Assembly: GCF_014697355.1 (NCBI RefSeq)
Contig: NZ_JACJRQ010000024.1
Location: forward strand, 1-64,000
Direction: 5' to 3'
Length of the DNA: 64,000 nucleotides
DNA from: Nostoc calcicola FACHB-3891
GTDB lineage: Bacteria > Cyanobacteriota > Cyanobacteriia > Cyanobacteriales > Nostocaceae
Below are positions 16,269-25,094 of the stretch, in pieces (within the stretch, counting starts at the first letter, position 1; each line of letters opens with the position of its first letter). Below the pieces are notes generated by a model. The model did not search any database. It was not told where the DNA came from and saw only the letters and a program-made list of their open reading frames with translations. A program made the position numbers and the translations under genes.

Positions 16269-17056
16269 ATGAGCGATGCCTACGACGGGGTAAGCCTACG
16301 CTGGACATTAACAGGAAAAAAAGCACTGATTACAGATGCCAGCAAAGGTATTGGATTAGCTGTTGCTAATGAGTTGTTATCTCTGGGTGCAGAAGTCATA
16401 ATTGTGGCACGGAAATCTCAGGATATTGATCGACAACTAAGTATCTGGTAACAGGCAAAACTACCTGCTTATGGGATTACAGCAGATGTTTCAACTACTG
16501 ATGGGCGTCAAGTCATCTTTGAGCAGGTTAGAAAAATCTGGGATAAATTAGATTTCTGGTCAGTAATGTTGGAACCAATATTAGTAAACAACTCGTAGAG
16601 TATACGCTAGCTGAGTATCAGTTCATCATCGAAACCAACCAGACATCAATTTTTGAGATGTACCGTCTGTTTTACCCGCTGGTGCAAAATGGCGAAAACA
16701 GCAGCATTGTTAATATCAGTTCTGTGGCAGGTTTAGTCTCGAATCGTACAGGCGCTCCCTATGGTATGACTAAAGCGGCTATAAATCAACTAACGCGATC
16801 GCTATCAGTTGAATGGGCTTCAGATAATATTAGAGTCAATACCGTAGCACCTTGGGCTATTCGCACCCCTCTAACCGAGTCTGTACTCGATAACCAAGAT
16901 TTCTTGAAATTAGTTCTGTCCCAAACACCTATGGGAAGAGTTGGTCAACCAGAAGAAGTAGCAGGTATAGTGGCATTTCTTTGTATGCCTGTAGCATCTT
17001 TCATCACTGGACAATGTATCACCGTTGATCGTGGATTTTTAGCTTTCGGATTTTAA
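16269..17056 (+). pseudogene. Short-chain dehydrogenase/reductase, broken by a stop and a frameshift
   Basis: The N-terminal part starts at ATG 16269 with GKKALITDASKGIGLAVA, the SDR cofactor motif with Asp in place of the first Gly. It is interrupted by TAA at 16449-16451. The same frame then reads QAKLPAYGITADVSTTD. Near 16550-16556 a single T appears lost (GATTTCTGG for an expected GATTTTCTG); the next frame continues SNVGTNISKQLVEY and on to the stop at 17054-17056. The catalytic Ser and YxxxK (PYGMTKAA) are kept. Two lesions in an otherwise full-length gene point to recent inactivation or to sequence error. Tropinone-reductase-like SDRs are the nearest resemblance. Confidence 0.8.
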
Positions 17057-17129
17057 TGTGATATCGTAGCCTCAAATTTTGTAAAATTCCGCTTATACTT
17101 TTGAGTACCAATTTAATTTGAAGTGAAAA

Positions 17130-17645
17130 TTATGCCTCAAAAAATTCATTGCCGCAACTTTGACACTTATAAGTTTTCTTATAGTTATGATATCCAAATT
17201 TAACAATTTGAGTTGAGCTACATCTTGGACATTTAGGTCTTATAAATGCTCTATTTTTAGCCTCTGTCAAAACTTTATTAATAGCATAATTAATTGCATA
17301 TTTATGATTCATACTGTTAATTAACTCAGTTTGATCGTACTTATTAGAAATACCCCATATATCTACTATTAAATCAAAACTACCATCAGAATTTAGTACC
17401 CAACCTATGTCATAATTTCCTTCAAGAACAGCAACAACGTCAGCATGAACCCTTTGACCATTGTAGCCACGAACTTCTGCATCAGTTTTGACAGCAATTC
17501 CCAAATCTCGGAGAGTCTTTATGAGTAAATTAGCATCAGTAATTTTAGTACGTAAAGTACTAAAATGACCTCCTTTTTCTTGATAACCAGCTTCCTTGAG
17601 TAGCTCAGTTGCTTCTCTCCAATTATTTAATCTGTTTCTCACCAT
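17130..17645 (-). CDS. Ycf35-like (DUF1257) protein with C-terminal zinc ribbon
   Basis: The 171-residue protein carries a DUF1257/Ycf35 core at about 27-135 (HFSTLRTKITD, VRGYNGQRVHADVVAVL, YDIGWVLNSDGSFDLI, DIWGI). A zinc ribbon follows with Cys pairs C139-x2-C142 and C161-x2-C164. An N-terminal extension of about 25 residues is also unlike plastid Ycf35. It is the last gene of a seven-gene minus-strand operon and overlaps the previous gene by 7 bases, so it belongs to the MoxR-vWA system. DUF1257 has no established biochemical role. The ribbon suggests nucleic-acid or protein binding (inference). Confidence 0.75.
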   Translation of the reverse strand: MVRNRLNNWREATELLKEAGYQEKGGHFSTLRTKITDANLLIKTLRDLGIAVKTDAEVRGYNGQRVHADVVAVLEGNYDIGWVLNSDGSFDLIVDIWGISNKYDQTELINSMNHKYAINYAINKVLTEAKNRAFIRPKCPRCSSTQIVKFGYHNYKKTYKCQSCGNEFFEA

Positions 17646-18721
17646 TTTTTTGTAATTTGTTCAATATATCGATATAGATTGAGATTAGAATTATTTAATA
17701 TTTGCTCTATTTGTTTAATTTCTTTCGGTGACAAATATTTATAATAATTACGTTCGTTATCAAGGAAAAGCATCACATGTAAACATTGCTTTTCAAATGG
17801 TGTTAATTCCTTTTCTTTGCCACGAGTCAATTTTTGTTTAGCTGATGATAAATCTTTATATAATGTATTTAAATTCCAATTTTGAGAATTTGCTAAAAAT
17901 CTAGTTTCAATTTTTTCAAATAAAGAATTTATTTCATCTTCATCAGCTTTTTGGTTAATTCCTAATGTTTTGAGTATAGAAAATGAAAGTAACTTTAATA
18001 TACTATTATCTATGTTTCCTTTTGCATGTTCTTGCCTAATTTTTCGTTTTAAAGCTTGCTCGTCTCCATAAAGCATCTTTGCCACAACTCGGCTGTTACC
18101 AATCAAATATTGATATTCATTCCACTGATTTGTATGCTGAAGCGCATCTGTTAAAATTTCTAGCATTCTAGTAACTTGGATTTTCTGCGAAAGGCTGAAA
18201 ATATCATTACTTTGAGATAGACTTGACTCCAGTAACTTAGTCAGTTCAATAATTATTTTATCTGGGTCAATATAAGCTTGTGCAATCCATAATTGAGTAC
18301 GAGTTACTTCTGAACTTTGCTTTAAACCAGATTTTTCATCCAAGTAGAACTGTAAAAAATTGGCTAAACTAAACGGACGGTCTAAACCAAACTTATTTTC
18401 TAATTCTAAAAGCAATACTTCTCTTATTGATGGTTCGACTTCATAGACACCATCATCAATCCGACGGCATAAAGACGAGAGCAGAAAATCAACTTCAGCA
18501 ACCCAAGGTATTTGTTTTTCATCCAGAAAATTGATGTGGATTAAATTCAATAGTTCTGGTGTTAAAATCAATGGCAAGGCAGCATGGCAAGCAAGCATCA
18601 AATGCTGGGAACCAAAGCTTCGTTCAAATGCCAATATTTCCCGTACTGCTAAATCGGGAGAAAGCCATTGTTCTCTAACCGCACTGGGAGCTTTAATAAT
18701 CTTTTCAAGAATTTTGCTCAT
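17639..18721 (-). CDS. Helical partner protein of the MoxR-vWA system, unknown function
   Basis: I place the start at ATG 18721 (360 residues), preceded by GGGAG; an in-frame TTG lies 9 bases further upstream. The N-terminal 110 residues (SAVREQWLSPDLAVREILAF, then AVEPSIREVLL-like helices) look like a small winged-helix or helical module that I associate with MoxR/vWA neighbourhoods in cyanobacteria. The rest is all-helical and charged, with no enzyme motif. The start overlaps the vWA gene by 17 bases and its end overlaps the DUF1257 gene by 7. The gene is visibly AT-rich. Its likely role is a structural or adaptor subunit. Confidence 0.6.
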   Translation of the reverse strand: MSKILEKIIKAPSAVREQWLSPDLAVREILAFERSFGSQHLMLACHAALPLILTPELLNLIHINFLDEKQIPWVAEVDFLLSSLCRRIDDGVYEVEPSIREVLLLELENKFGLDRPFSLANFLQFYLDEKSGLKQSSEVTRTQLWIAQAYIDPDKIIIELTKLLESSLSQSNDIFSLSQKIQVTRMLEILTDALQHTNQWNEYQYLIGNSRVVAKMLYGDEQALKRKIRQEHAKGNIDNSILKLLSFSILKTLGINQKADEDEINSLFEKIETRFLANSQNWNLNTLYKDLSSAKQKLTRGKEKELTPFEKQCLHVMLFLDNERNYYKYLSPKEIKQIEQILNNSNLNLYRYIEQITKKW

Positions 18722-19862
18722 CGATACCAACTCCCGGAGGAAATGGATGCCCTCGTAAAATGTTTACTGCATCATTTAAACCTTCTCGGTCTAAAGGAAA
18801 CATCGGTATCATACAGGCAATATCTTCTGCTGTTGTTGCTACCCAACGAGATTTCGGCATAGGATTGAGCCAAGCATAGAGGTAAGTGTAGGTACTAAGG
18901 GTTTGGAGAAATAATTTGGTTTCTGTTACTCGCTGGAGATCGTAATAACCACGGGCTGCGCCTGCATCACCAATAATCAATACACTGTTGCCTTTAGCCT
19001 CCTCATTTAATATTGTTTCTAAAGGTAGAGCATTAGTCAAGTTAGGGCGTTGATAAAGCAGATTTTCTGGGCGATCGTGAAAATAGTAAAGTTTGGTTTT
19101 GCCAAGTAAACCGCCTCGTAAGATACTTTCAATTGTCGCTTCAATTAAAGAAGCAAAGGGAGCCATTGAACCTTGTCGATCCACTAGTACCACTAATTCA
19201 GCTTGATTGCGACGGCGGGGCTTCAACACGGGTTGTAACAATAAGCCAGAACTACAAAGATTGCTAATTGTAGCTTCCACATCTAACTCTTCAAGGACAC
19301 CTACTCGTTGAGGACGGCGTAGATGTCGCCAGACTCCTGCCATCTCTCGCCGACTGATAGGCAACCGGGTTGTTAATTGATAATAATGGGTTTTTTTTGT
19401 TGGCTCAATTTCTAGTACAAATGGCTTGTTTACAGGCTTTGTAGGTAGTTTTTCCCACCGCTGTTGTGATTCCAAAAGTAGCTCAGATTCTGGCAGATTA
19501 TTACCTAGTTGCAAAATATCTTTTGCGATTTGGAGTTGAGAAATAACACGCTTTTGGAAACTGTTAAAAAACCCTTTGATAGGTGTAATAGTGGGAGTAA
19601 GAATAGTTGAGTCATCAGGTACATTAGTATTTTGCAGTTCTGGTTCTACTAACTCTGCAAAGGCTAAATCGAACAGTCCTTGATCTTCACGCGACTTTGC
19701 CCAAAGCAAGCGAAATAATCCTTTGAAACTGTCGGGATCTTCTAGCCCTACTCCGGTTTGCATTGCCTCGATCGCTGTAAGATAATCTGATACTCCCAGC
19801 GGTACGCCCTGCTTGCGTAACCGTTCAAAAACTTGAAGCAGTAAGGAATCTAGTTTAGCCAT
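18705..19862 (-). CDS. von Willebrand factor A domain protein partnered with MoxR ATPase
   Basis: The 385-residue protein has a helical N-terminus (1-75, QGVPLGVSDYLTAIEAMQTG) and a linker. A vWA domain starts at about 222 with VVLVDRQGSM (225-233), where the metal-binding DxSxS is altered to D-R-Q-G-S. Later strands are KLYYFHDRP and SVLIIGDAGAARG. CoxE-like vWA proteins act with MoxR AAA+ ATPases in assembly or signalling complexes. The gene overlaps the upstream MoxR gene by 8 bases and the downstream gene by 17, so they are translationally coupled. The degenerate MIDAS suggests protein binding without a classic metal site (inference). Confidence 0.8.
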   Translation of the reverse strand: MAKLDSLLLQVFERLRKQGVPLGVSDYLTAIEAMQTGVGLEDPDSFKGLFRLLWAKSREDQGLFDLAFAELVEPELQNTNVPDDSTILTPTITPIKGFFNSFQKRVISQLQIAKDILQLGNNLPESELLLESQQRWEKLPTKPVNKPFVLEIEPTKKTHYYQLTTRLPISRREMAGVWRHLRRPQRVGVLEELDVEATISNLCSSGLLLQPVLKPRRRNQAELVVLVDRQGSMAPFASLIEATIESILRGGLLGKTKLYYFHDRPENLLYQRPNLTNALPLETILNEEAKGNSVLIIGDAGAARGYYDLQRVTETKLFLQTLSTYTYLYAWLNPMPKSRWVATTAEDIACMIPMFPLDREGLNDAVNILRGHPFPPGVGIDEQNS

Positions 19863-20826
19863 TCTTATTGTCCAGATTTTTTCTCCTGCTATTAAGGGCG
19901 TTGCGATCGCTTTGAGTTTTTACCAGCGTCTCTAAATGAGGTAAATATACTACATTGGTACTTGCCAATTTTTCGGCATTTAGTTGGTTAGCCTGCTGCT
20001 TTTGCTCTAAGATAGCTACCCAATCCAAAAATTCACTGGTTCCGGGGATTTTTCGCCAACTTTTTAACTCATACCGCAGCTCCCAAAATTTTTTCAGCGC
20101 TACTTCAAATATGGGCGTAATCTGGTTACGAAAATGGCTCCGGAGAATTTGTTTCAGCCTTTCTTGATTAGGAAATTCAAGATAGTAGAATAAACAACGC
20201 CGGAGAAAAGGTTGTGGCAATTCTTTCTCTCGGTTACTAGTGATGATAATTAGTGGTAAACAGTCTCGCCGTTCCTGACGTGTTTTGCCCTTTAAAGCAT
20301 CATACTTCATTTCTGGCACTTCTTTGACTTGAAATTGCAATCTATCCAGTTCCAGTAACAAGTCATTGGGAAAATCAATATCGGCTTTATCAATTTCATC
20401 AATTAGTACAACTGAGGGAATATCATTTTGGGACTGTTTGATCGCTTTTCCTAATTCTCCAAAAGTGACATACTTATCTCTTGATGCCGCTTGATTTTGA
20501 TTATTTGCTACTTTTCCTTCTTGAATGTCATACAACCGCCCCAAAGCATCATAATCATATAGTAAATCTTGCGCTCGACTCGAAGAACGGATGTAGCAAG
20601 TATGAAGGGGATAACCTAATTCATAAGCAACTGCATAAGCTAAACGAGTCTTACCGCAACCCGGATCGCCTTCAAGCAATAAAGGACGCCGCAGATAAAG
20701 GGCGGTGTTAACTGCATCAGTTAAAGATTTAGAGGCAATATAAGGTTCTTCATGCATCCATGCATCCGTAAATTGCTTGTAGCGGCGTTTACCCTCACCT
20801 TTGTAAATTCTTGCTAATTTATCCAT
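19855..20826 (-). CDS. MoxR family AAA+ ATPase
   Basis: The 323-residue ATPase has Walker A GDPGCGKT (53-60), Walker B VVLIDEIDKAD (139-149), a sensor-1 region IIITSNREKELP and an arginine-finger segment PFLRRCLFYY. MoxR proteins form rings and remodel partner proteins, usually with vWA partners, and here the vWA gene follows with an 8-base overlap. It is the energy-using core of the seven-gene system from 17130 to 24007. In predicted vWA-MoxR conflict systems the ATPase is thought to set the threshold for activating an effector, here probably the trypsin-like protease. Confidence 0.88.
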   Translation of the reverse strand: MDKLARIYKGEGKRRYKQFTDAWMHEEPYIASKSLTDAVNTALYLRRPLLLEGDPGCGKTRLAYAVAYELGYPLHTCYIRSSSRAQDLLYDYDALGRLYDIQEGKVANNQNQAASRDKYVTFGELGKAIKQSQNDIPSVVLIDEIDKADIDFPNDLLLELDRLQFQVKEVPEMKYDALKGKTRQERRDCLPLIIITSNREKELPQPFLRRCLFYYLEFPNQERLKQILRSHFRNQITPIFEVALKKFWELRYELKSWRKIPGTSEFLDWVAILEQKQQANQLNAEKLASTNVVYLPHLETLVKTQSDRNALNSRRKNLDNKNG

Positions 20827-21892
20827 AACGTTTACTACCTCCTAACTCTTGGAGGATGTCTTTCATTTCTAAATAAGTTGTTGTTAAATCTCCACATTGA
20901 CTTCGCAGCCGCTTGAGGTATTTTTCAATCTGCGTAGCTTCAATTTCTATCATTCTTAGCTGGCCACGAAACCACGGTTCTAAATCTTCCAATTGAAAAT
21001 TATTTGGAGTTTTTAAGACAGTAAATCCACTTAATAAATATTTCCCAACATTCGCCCAAATTATGACGAAACAGCGGCTTTTATTAATTAAACACGGTAA
21101 TAAAGAAGGTGAAATACTTTGCCAAAAAGATTGAGCCGATAAAGCTAATAAATCCATATATTTCTTAGAATCATTGTGATTCCAGATAATTAATAAAACA
21201 TCTGGATTGCATTCTGTATTAAATAATTCAGGAAAGTCTTGATAATTATATTTATTTAAAAATTTATTTTCTATACTTGAAGTTGAAATACTTTCTGGGC
21301 AAAGCCGTATTTCTAATTTTACATTTGGACGCCCAGTTAACAATTTCAATTCCCTCTGTATTCGCTCGATAATATACTCCTCCAAAATTCGATGCTCACC
21401 TTTAACAGCAAAAGCGAATGCTCCTTCCTGCCTGACTTCTTGTCTGAATTTACTCATCAGAATTTCTAAGTCGTAGTTAACAATTATACCCCGATCGACT
21501 TTGATCGGTTGTTGAACTGGAGGAGGTGTATTCCTACCTTCAGTTAGCAAGTTATTATATCTATTATTTCTTTCTAAATGTTCAATAAAAAGCTTAATTA
21601 ATTGTTGTTCTTGCGATGAGAAATCAAAATTCACATCACTTAAAATAAGTATATGTTCTAAAAAAATAATTAATGCTGGTTTTTCGTCAATATTAATTTG
21701 GATAAATTGACTAAAAATGCTAAATATAAAATCAGGTAATCTCTTATCTAAAATAATTTTATGACAGTATTTGCCTAAGCCACAGTTAACTAATAGGTCT
21801 TGTCTAGAATTATTATTTAAAGCTTGAAAGTCAGTATTGTTAATTAAAACTTTCTGTAACTCAGCAGAAAGTTTATGATTGATCGGCGTCAT
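20819..21892 (-). CDS. Unknown protein of the MoxR system, possible EAD plus inactive STAND-like domain
   Basis: This 357-residue protein has two parts. Residues 1-115 are a helical module (LINNTDFQALNNNSRQDLLV, then LIIFLEHILILSD) in the style of effector-associated adaptor domains. Residues about 130-345 are alpha/beta (GIIVNYDLEILMSKF, then FAFAVKGEHRILEEYIIERI, then DVLLIIWNHND, then CFVIIWANV). They look like a P-loop-type fold without the GKT, as in the inactive STAND domains described from conflict systems. This reading is tentative. The gene overlaps moxR by 8 bases. It could link the ATPase to the effector protease. Confidence 0.55.
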   Translation of the reverse strand: MTPINHKLSAELQKVLINNTDFQALNNNSRQDLLVNCGLGKYCHKIILDKRLPDFIFSIFSQFIQINIDEKPALIIFLEHILILSDVNFDFSSQEQQLIKLFIEHLERNNRYNNLLTEGRNTPPPVQQPIKVDRGIIVNYDLEILMSKFRQEVRQEGAFAFAVKGEHRILEEYIIERIQRELKLLTGRPNVKLEIRLCPESISTSSIENKFLNKYNYQDFPELFNTECNPDVLLIIWNHNDSKKYMDLLALSAQSFWQSISPSLLPCLINKSRCFVIIWANVGKYLLSGFTVLKTPNNFQLEDLEPWFRGQLRMIEIEATQIEKYLKRLRSQCGDLTTTYLEMKDILQELGGSKRYG

Positions 21893-21944
21893 AAATCAGT
21901 TTCGGAAGGGGTACAATCCAATGAATAGTAATTATGGGTATACT

Positions 21945-23051
21945 TTACTGTACAAAAATTTGTTCTAACGCTGTCAATTCTGCCTCTATCCGATCATCTA
22001 AAACTGGTAGAAGACGCTGCATAATTGAAAAGAGCGATCGCTTTTGTGTGCTTGCACCTTGTAAACCAATCTCACTCAAATAATCTTGAATTTTCAGTAC
22101 CATGTTTTCACGGTCAACTTTTATCAAATCAGGGCTAGAATAAATTGCTATTTTAATTGCAGGCAAAAGAAGATTTTTTGCTTTGTCATAATTACCATCA
22201 AATACAGCGTCCTGAGCTTTATTCACCAATTCCTTAATTTGAGTTAGCGACTCCCAATCTTGAGATGTACGTTTTTCTATACGGAATAGCATATAGCTGT
22301 AGCCTTCCAGTGGTTTGGCATCCCTAATGAAATCTTTGGATCTTCCAAATGCAGGTTCTTTTAGCTTATAAGGAACGACTTTTAGACTATCGTTTACGAT
22401 ACACAGTGTATCTGGATTAATTTGGTTTTCCTCAGCTAAAATTGCGACTAAATAACCCGCTCTCAAATCATTGTTACCTCCTCCACCAGCTGCGGAAAAT
22501 GTTTGCTGATAACCTAACTCTAAATGACCTTCTCCAGCACCAATTAAGTCTTCAATTCCTCGATATATAGGTTCTACTATCTTCAGTAAAGATGAGATAT
22601 TCGGTACTGGCAATAACTCCGAAAACCTTCCCATTGTTTTAATAAATTTACCAATAGGATCGCTATTGACCATACTGAACAAACCTGCTTGCAACTCTAC
22701 TAAACCGTTGTTAAAAGGAAATAGAGGTGTAAGCGGATAGTTATATTGAATCACTTTATTTAAATTCTCTTTTGTCAGTTCCTTTAGATGTCCTGGTTCG
22801 GCAAGATAGGGAACTGTTAAAGATTTACCATCATGATTAAAGCGAATAGCAGCATGAACTACTGGATATCTTTCCCTCAACCAATCCACGTCTTTAGCTA
22901 AATGCATCTCTACTAACCATAGGCGACAATAAGCTTCTCCCGCTTTGATTGGTGTAGCATCATAATCTACATCAACGCAATATTCTTCTAGAAACTGGGC
23001 TTGATACCTTGGGGAGTTTCGTCTGAACAGTTCTGAAAATGGTAAGTTCAT
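21945..23051 (-). CDS. Unknown conserved protein of the MoxR-protease system
   Basis: The 368-residue protein starts MNLPFSELFRRNSPRYQAQF and shows mixed alpha/beta content. A central stretch with AGEGHLELGYQQTFSAAGGGG precedes NNDLRAGYLVAILAEENQ. The C-terminal third is helical (QIKELVNKAQDAVFDGNYDKAKN). No catalytic motif or membrane segment is seen and I recognise no family. It lies 20 bases after the trypsin-like gene and 52 bases before the next gene, within the same operon. It may be a sensor or a scaffold (inference from position). Confidence 0.55.
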   Translation of the reverse strand: MNLPFSELFRRNSPRYQAQFLEEYCVDVDYDATPIKAGEAYCRLWLVEMHLAKDVDWLRERYPVVHAAIRFNHDGKSLTVPYLAEPGHLKELTKENLNKVIQYNYPLTPLFPFNNGLVELQAGLFSMVNSDPIGKFIKTMGRFSELLPVPNISSLLKIVEPIYRGIEDLIGAGEGHLELGYQQTFSAAGGGGNNDLRAGYLVAILAEENQINPDTLCIVNDSLKVVPYKLKEPAFGRSKDFIRDAKPLEGYSYMLFRIEKRTSQDWESLTQIKELVNKAQDAVFDGNYDKAKNLLLPAIKIAIYSSPDLIKVDRENMVLKIQDYLSEIGLQGASTQKRSLFSIMQRLLPVLDDRIEAELTALEQIFVQ

Positions 23052-23071
23052 AAATCACTTTCTAAATAATA

Positions 23072-24007
23072 TTAAAACAGTTGAGTTTGAATATTTTGCC
23101 AGAAGGCACGAACAGGAAAACCAGAGGTTGTTCCTGGATCTTGCGATCGCCCCAAAGCTATACCTAAATTTCCTCGATGTACAGCCACTAATTGCCAATC
23201 ACAATTGAAGATTGGCGCACCAGATGAACCATCCTCAGTGCTGATATTATGGTCGATGTAATCTGCTCCCACTTGCACAATCTCACCTAGCTCTGAAATG
23301 ACTGCGTGTTGTCCTTGCGGATGGTGAATCAAACGAATTTTCTGACCACTATCTAATAGAGCATCGCTAGCTGTAACATTTTGTTGTTGTGGCACATTTT
23401 TGACTCTAGCCACAGCATAATCAAGTTGAGTGGAGCGTATCACTGTTGCTAAATCGAGTTCAAAGACATCTGAATGTAAATTGTGGCTTCCTTCGACGTA
23501 ATTAAACCGTGCCCAAGCTGTTTTTGCCTGACTTTTGCTAAAAATATGATTACAAGTGAGTAGCCAACTTTTGCGGATTAACACACCTGTTCCAATATGA
23601 CTACCTTTAGGTGAGTCCATAATAATACTGGCAACGCTATTACGAGCAACCAAAGCTTTGAAGTTTTCTTGACCCTGTTGAGCTAGTCTGCTGAATAAAG
23701 GTACATCATTGATTAGTTCATTGTAGTTAGGCGCAATTTCACACAGGTGTGTGAGCAGTTTTATCATAGGGTGATAGTCCAATTTGTTATTGGAGACACG
23801 GTAAGTTCTAAATTTTGAGACTAACTGTTGAGCAAATTTTCTAGGCTCATCACTCAGATTTAGACTGCTCAGAAAAGCTTTATCAATATTAGCGTTTTGG
23901 AGAACAGTCAGGCGATCGCTAGCGTTGCTAAACATAATTGCAAATGTAATCAGCGACTCAATTAACGGTCTAACATCTTGCTGCATCAAAAATAATTCTG
24001 GCTGCAT
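23072..24007 (-). CDS. Trypsin-like serine protease with helical adaptor-like N-terminus
   Basis: I place the start at ATG 24007 (311 residues); an in-frame TTG at 24028 is possible and is used for numbering here. The N-terminal 110 residues (NANIDKAFLSSLNLSDEPRKF, then LVSKFRTYR) resemble the EAD1-type effector-associated domain, with the usual SL-x-L-x-x-P-R-x-F-x-x-x-L-V pattern. The protease domain has its triad at H161 (LLTCNHIF), D203 (LDYAVARV) and S269 (DGSSGAPIF). There is no signal peptide, so it should act in the cytoplasm. It is the first gene of the seven-gene operon and is the best candidate for the effector. Confidence 0.82.
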   Translation of the reverse strand: MQPELFLMQQDVRPLIESLITFAIMFSNASDRLTVLQNANIDKAFLSSLNLSDEPRKFAQQLVSKFRTYRVSNNKLDYHPMIKLLTHLCEIAPNYNELINDVPLFSRLAQQGQENFKALVARNSVASIIMDSPKGSHIGTGVLIRKSWLLTCNHIFSKSQAKTAWARFNYVEGSHNLHSDVFELDLATVIRSTQLDYAVARVKNVPQQQNVTASDALLDSGQKIRLIHHPQGQHAVISELGEIVQVGADYIDHNISTEDGSSGAPIFNCDWQLVAVHRGNLGIALGRSQDPGTTSGFPVRAFWQNIQTQLF

Positions 24008-24028
24008 AATTTCATTTGCTAGCCTCAA

Positions 24029-24342
24029 GGTAGGTTATTGGCAATCTGCTTTGTATATTGTGGAAAATATACTGTAATGATTATGAATCTTACTAGTACA
24101 CTGGTGGAGATTAGAATATCATGAAAAATGCTTCAAAAGGCTATATAATAGAGCATTTTTAATTTTTCATTCTGTGCAGTAGTGCTAGGTCAGCAAAGAG
24201 TTTCAAGCGATCGCCATCTCTTGCCCAAGATTAATCAGCACTCAATCTCAAATCTAAAGCGAGATCTATCCACGAGGTAGAAGAAACTACTTCCACAATT
24301 CAGTATTGTAGAGTTTGTGTCTGAAAATCAGGAAAAACGCCC
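24029..24342. other. Divergent promoter region between protease operon and rhomboid gene
   Basis: No gene is seen. The segment separates the minus-strand protease operon from the plus-strand rhomboid gene and must hold both promoters. AAAAATGCT (24124-24132) and AGCATTTTT (24152-24160) form a 9-bp inverted repeat with a 19-base loop. A HIP1-like CGATCGCC lies at about 24209. Confidence 0.45.
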
Positions 24343-25059
24343 GTGGTTCCCATTAGAGATAATAATCCTACAAAAATTACCCCTTATGTGACTTATGGAC
24401 TAGTTGCTGCCAACGTCCTCGCTTTTCTTTATGAAGCAAGTCTTCCCCCGCAAGCATTAAATGGGTTTTTCCACCTTGCAGCTGTAGTTCCCCGTGAACT
24501 TACCTTAAGCTTTGCTGGTATCTCTGTACATCAACCCGTGCCAGAGTGGGCAACTTTGATTACCTCACAATTTTTGCATGGCGGTTTGTTGCACCTAGCC
24601 GGCAATATGTTGTTTCTCTGGATTTTTGGTAATAACGTTGAAGATAAATTAGGTCATGCCAAATATTTGCTGTTTTATTTAGCTTGCGGCGTTTTGGCAT
24701 CATTAACCCAGTGGTACTTCGGTCAAGATTCTAGCATTCCTTCGTTGGGTGCGAGTGGTGCGATCGCAGGTGTCATGGGAGCGTACATCCTTCGCTTTCC
24801 CAAAGCTGAAGTTATTGGCGTTGTACCTTTAGGATTTTTCTTCCCTACTTTCCGCGTACCAGCATACTTCTTTCTGGGATTTTGGTTTCTCGAACAAGCC
24901 TTCTACGGACTTGTCAGCCTTGAAACACCCACGAACATCGGTATGGAAAGCGGCGGTATTGCCTATTGGGCCCATGCAGGCGGGTTTATCTTTGGGGCGA
25001 TTCTTGGCCCACTGTTGGGTTTATTTAGCGATAAATCCCCTGAAGAATCTTGGTTATAG
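24343..25059 (+). CDS. Rhomboid family intramembrane serine protease (first of a pair)
   Basis: Rhomboids cut membrane proteins within or near their transmembrane helices. The 238-residue protein has the catalytic Ser138 in GASG and His211 in AHAGGF. It also has the oxyanion segment LHGGLLHLAGN (79-89) and six to seven membrane helices. The start is GTG at 24343 with AGGAAA upstream, and the first residues (VPIRDNNPTKITPYVTYG) align with the second rhomboid at 25389. The substrate is unknown. The two adjacent copies probably come from a tandem duplication. Confidence 0.92.
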   Translation: MVPIRDNNPTKITPYVTYGLVAANVLAFLYEASLPPQALNGFFHLAAVVPRELTLSFAGISVHQPVPEWATLITSQFLHGGLLHLAGNMLFLWIFGNNVEDKLGHAKYLLFYLACGVLASLTQWYFGQDSSIPSLGASGAIAGVMGAYILRFPKAEVIGVVPLGFFFPTFRVPAYFFLGFWFLEQAFYGLVSLETPTNIGMESGGIAYWAHAGGFIFGAILGPLLGLFSDKSPEESWL

Positions 25060-25094
25060 AGGTTATCAAATTTCTCGCTTTGATGAGGTACGAG

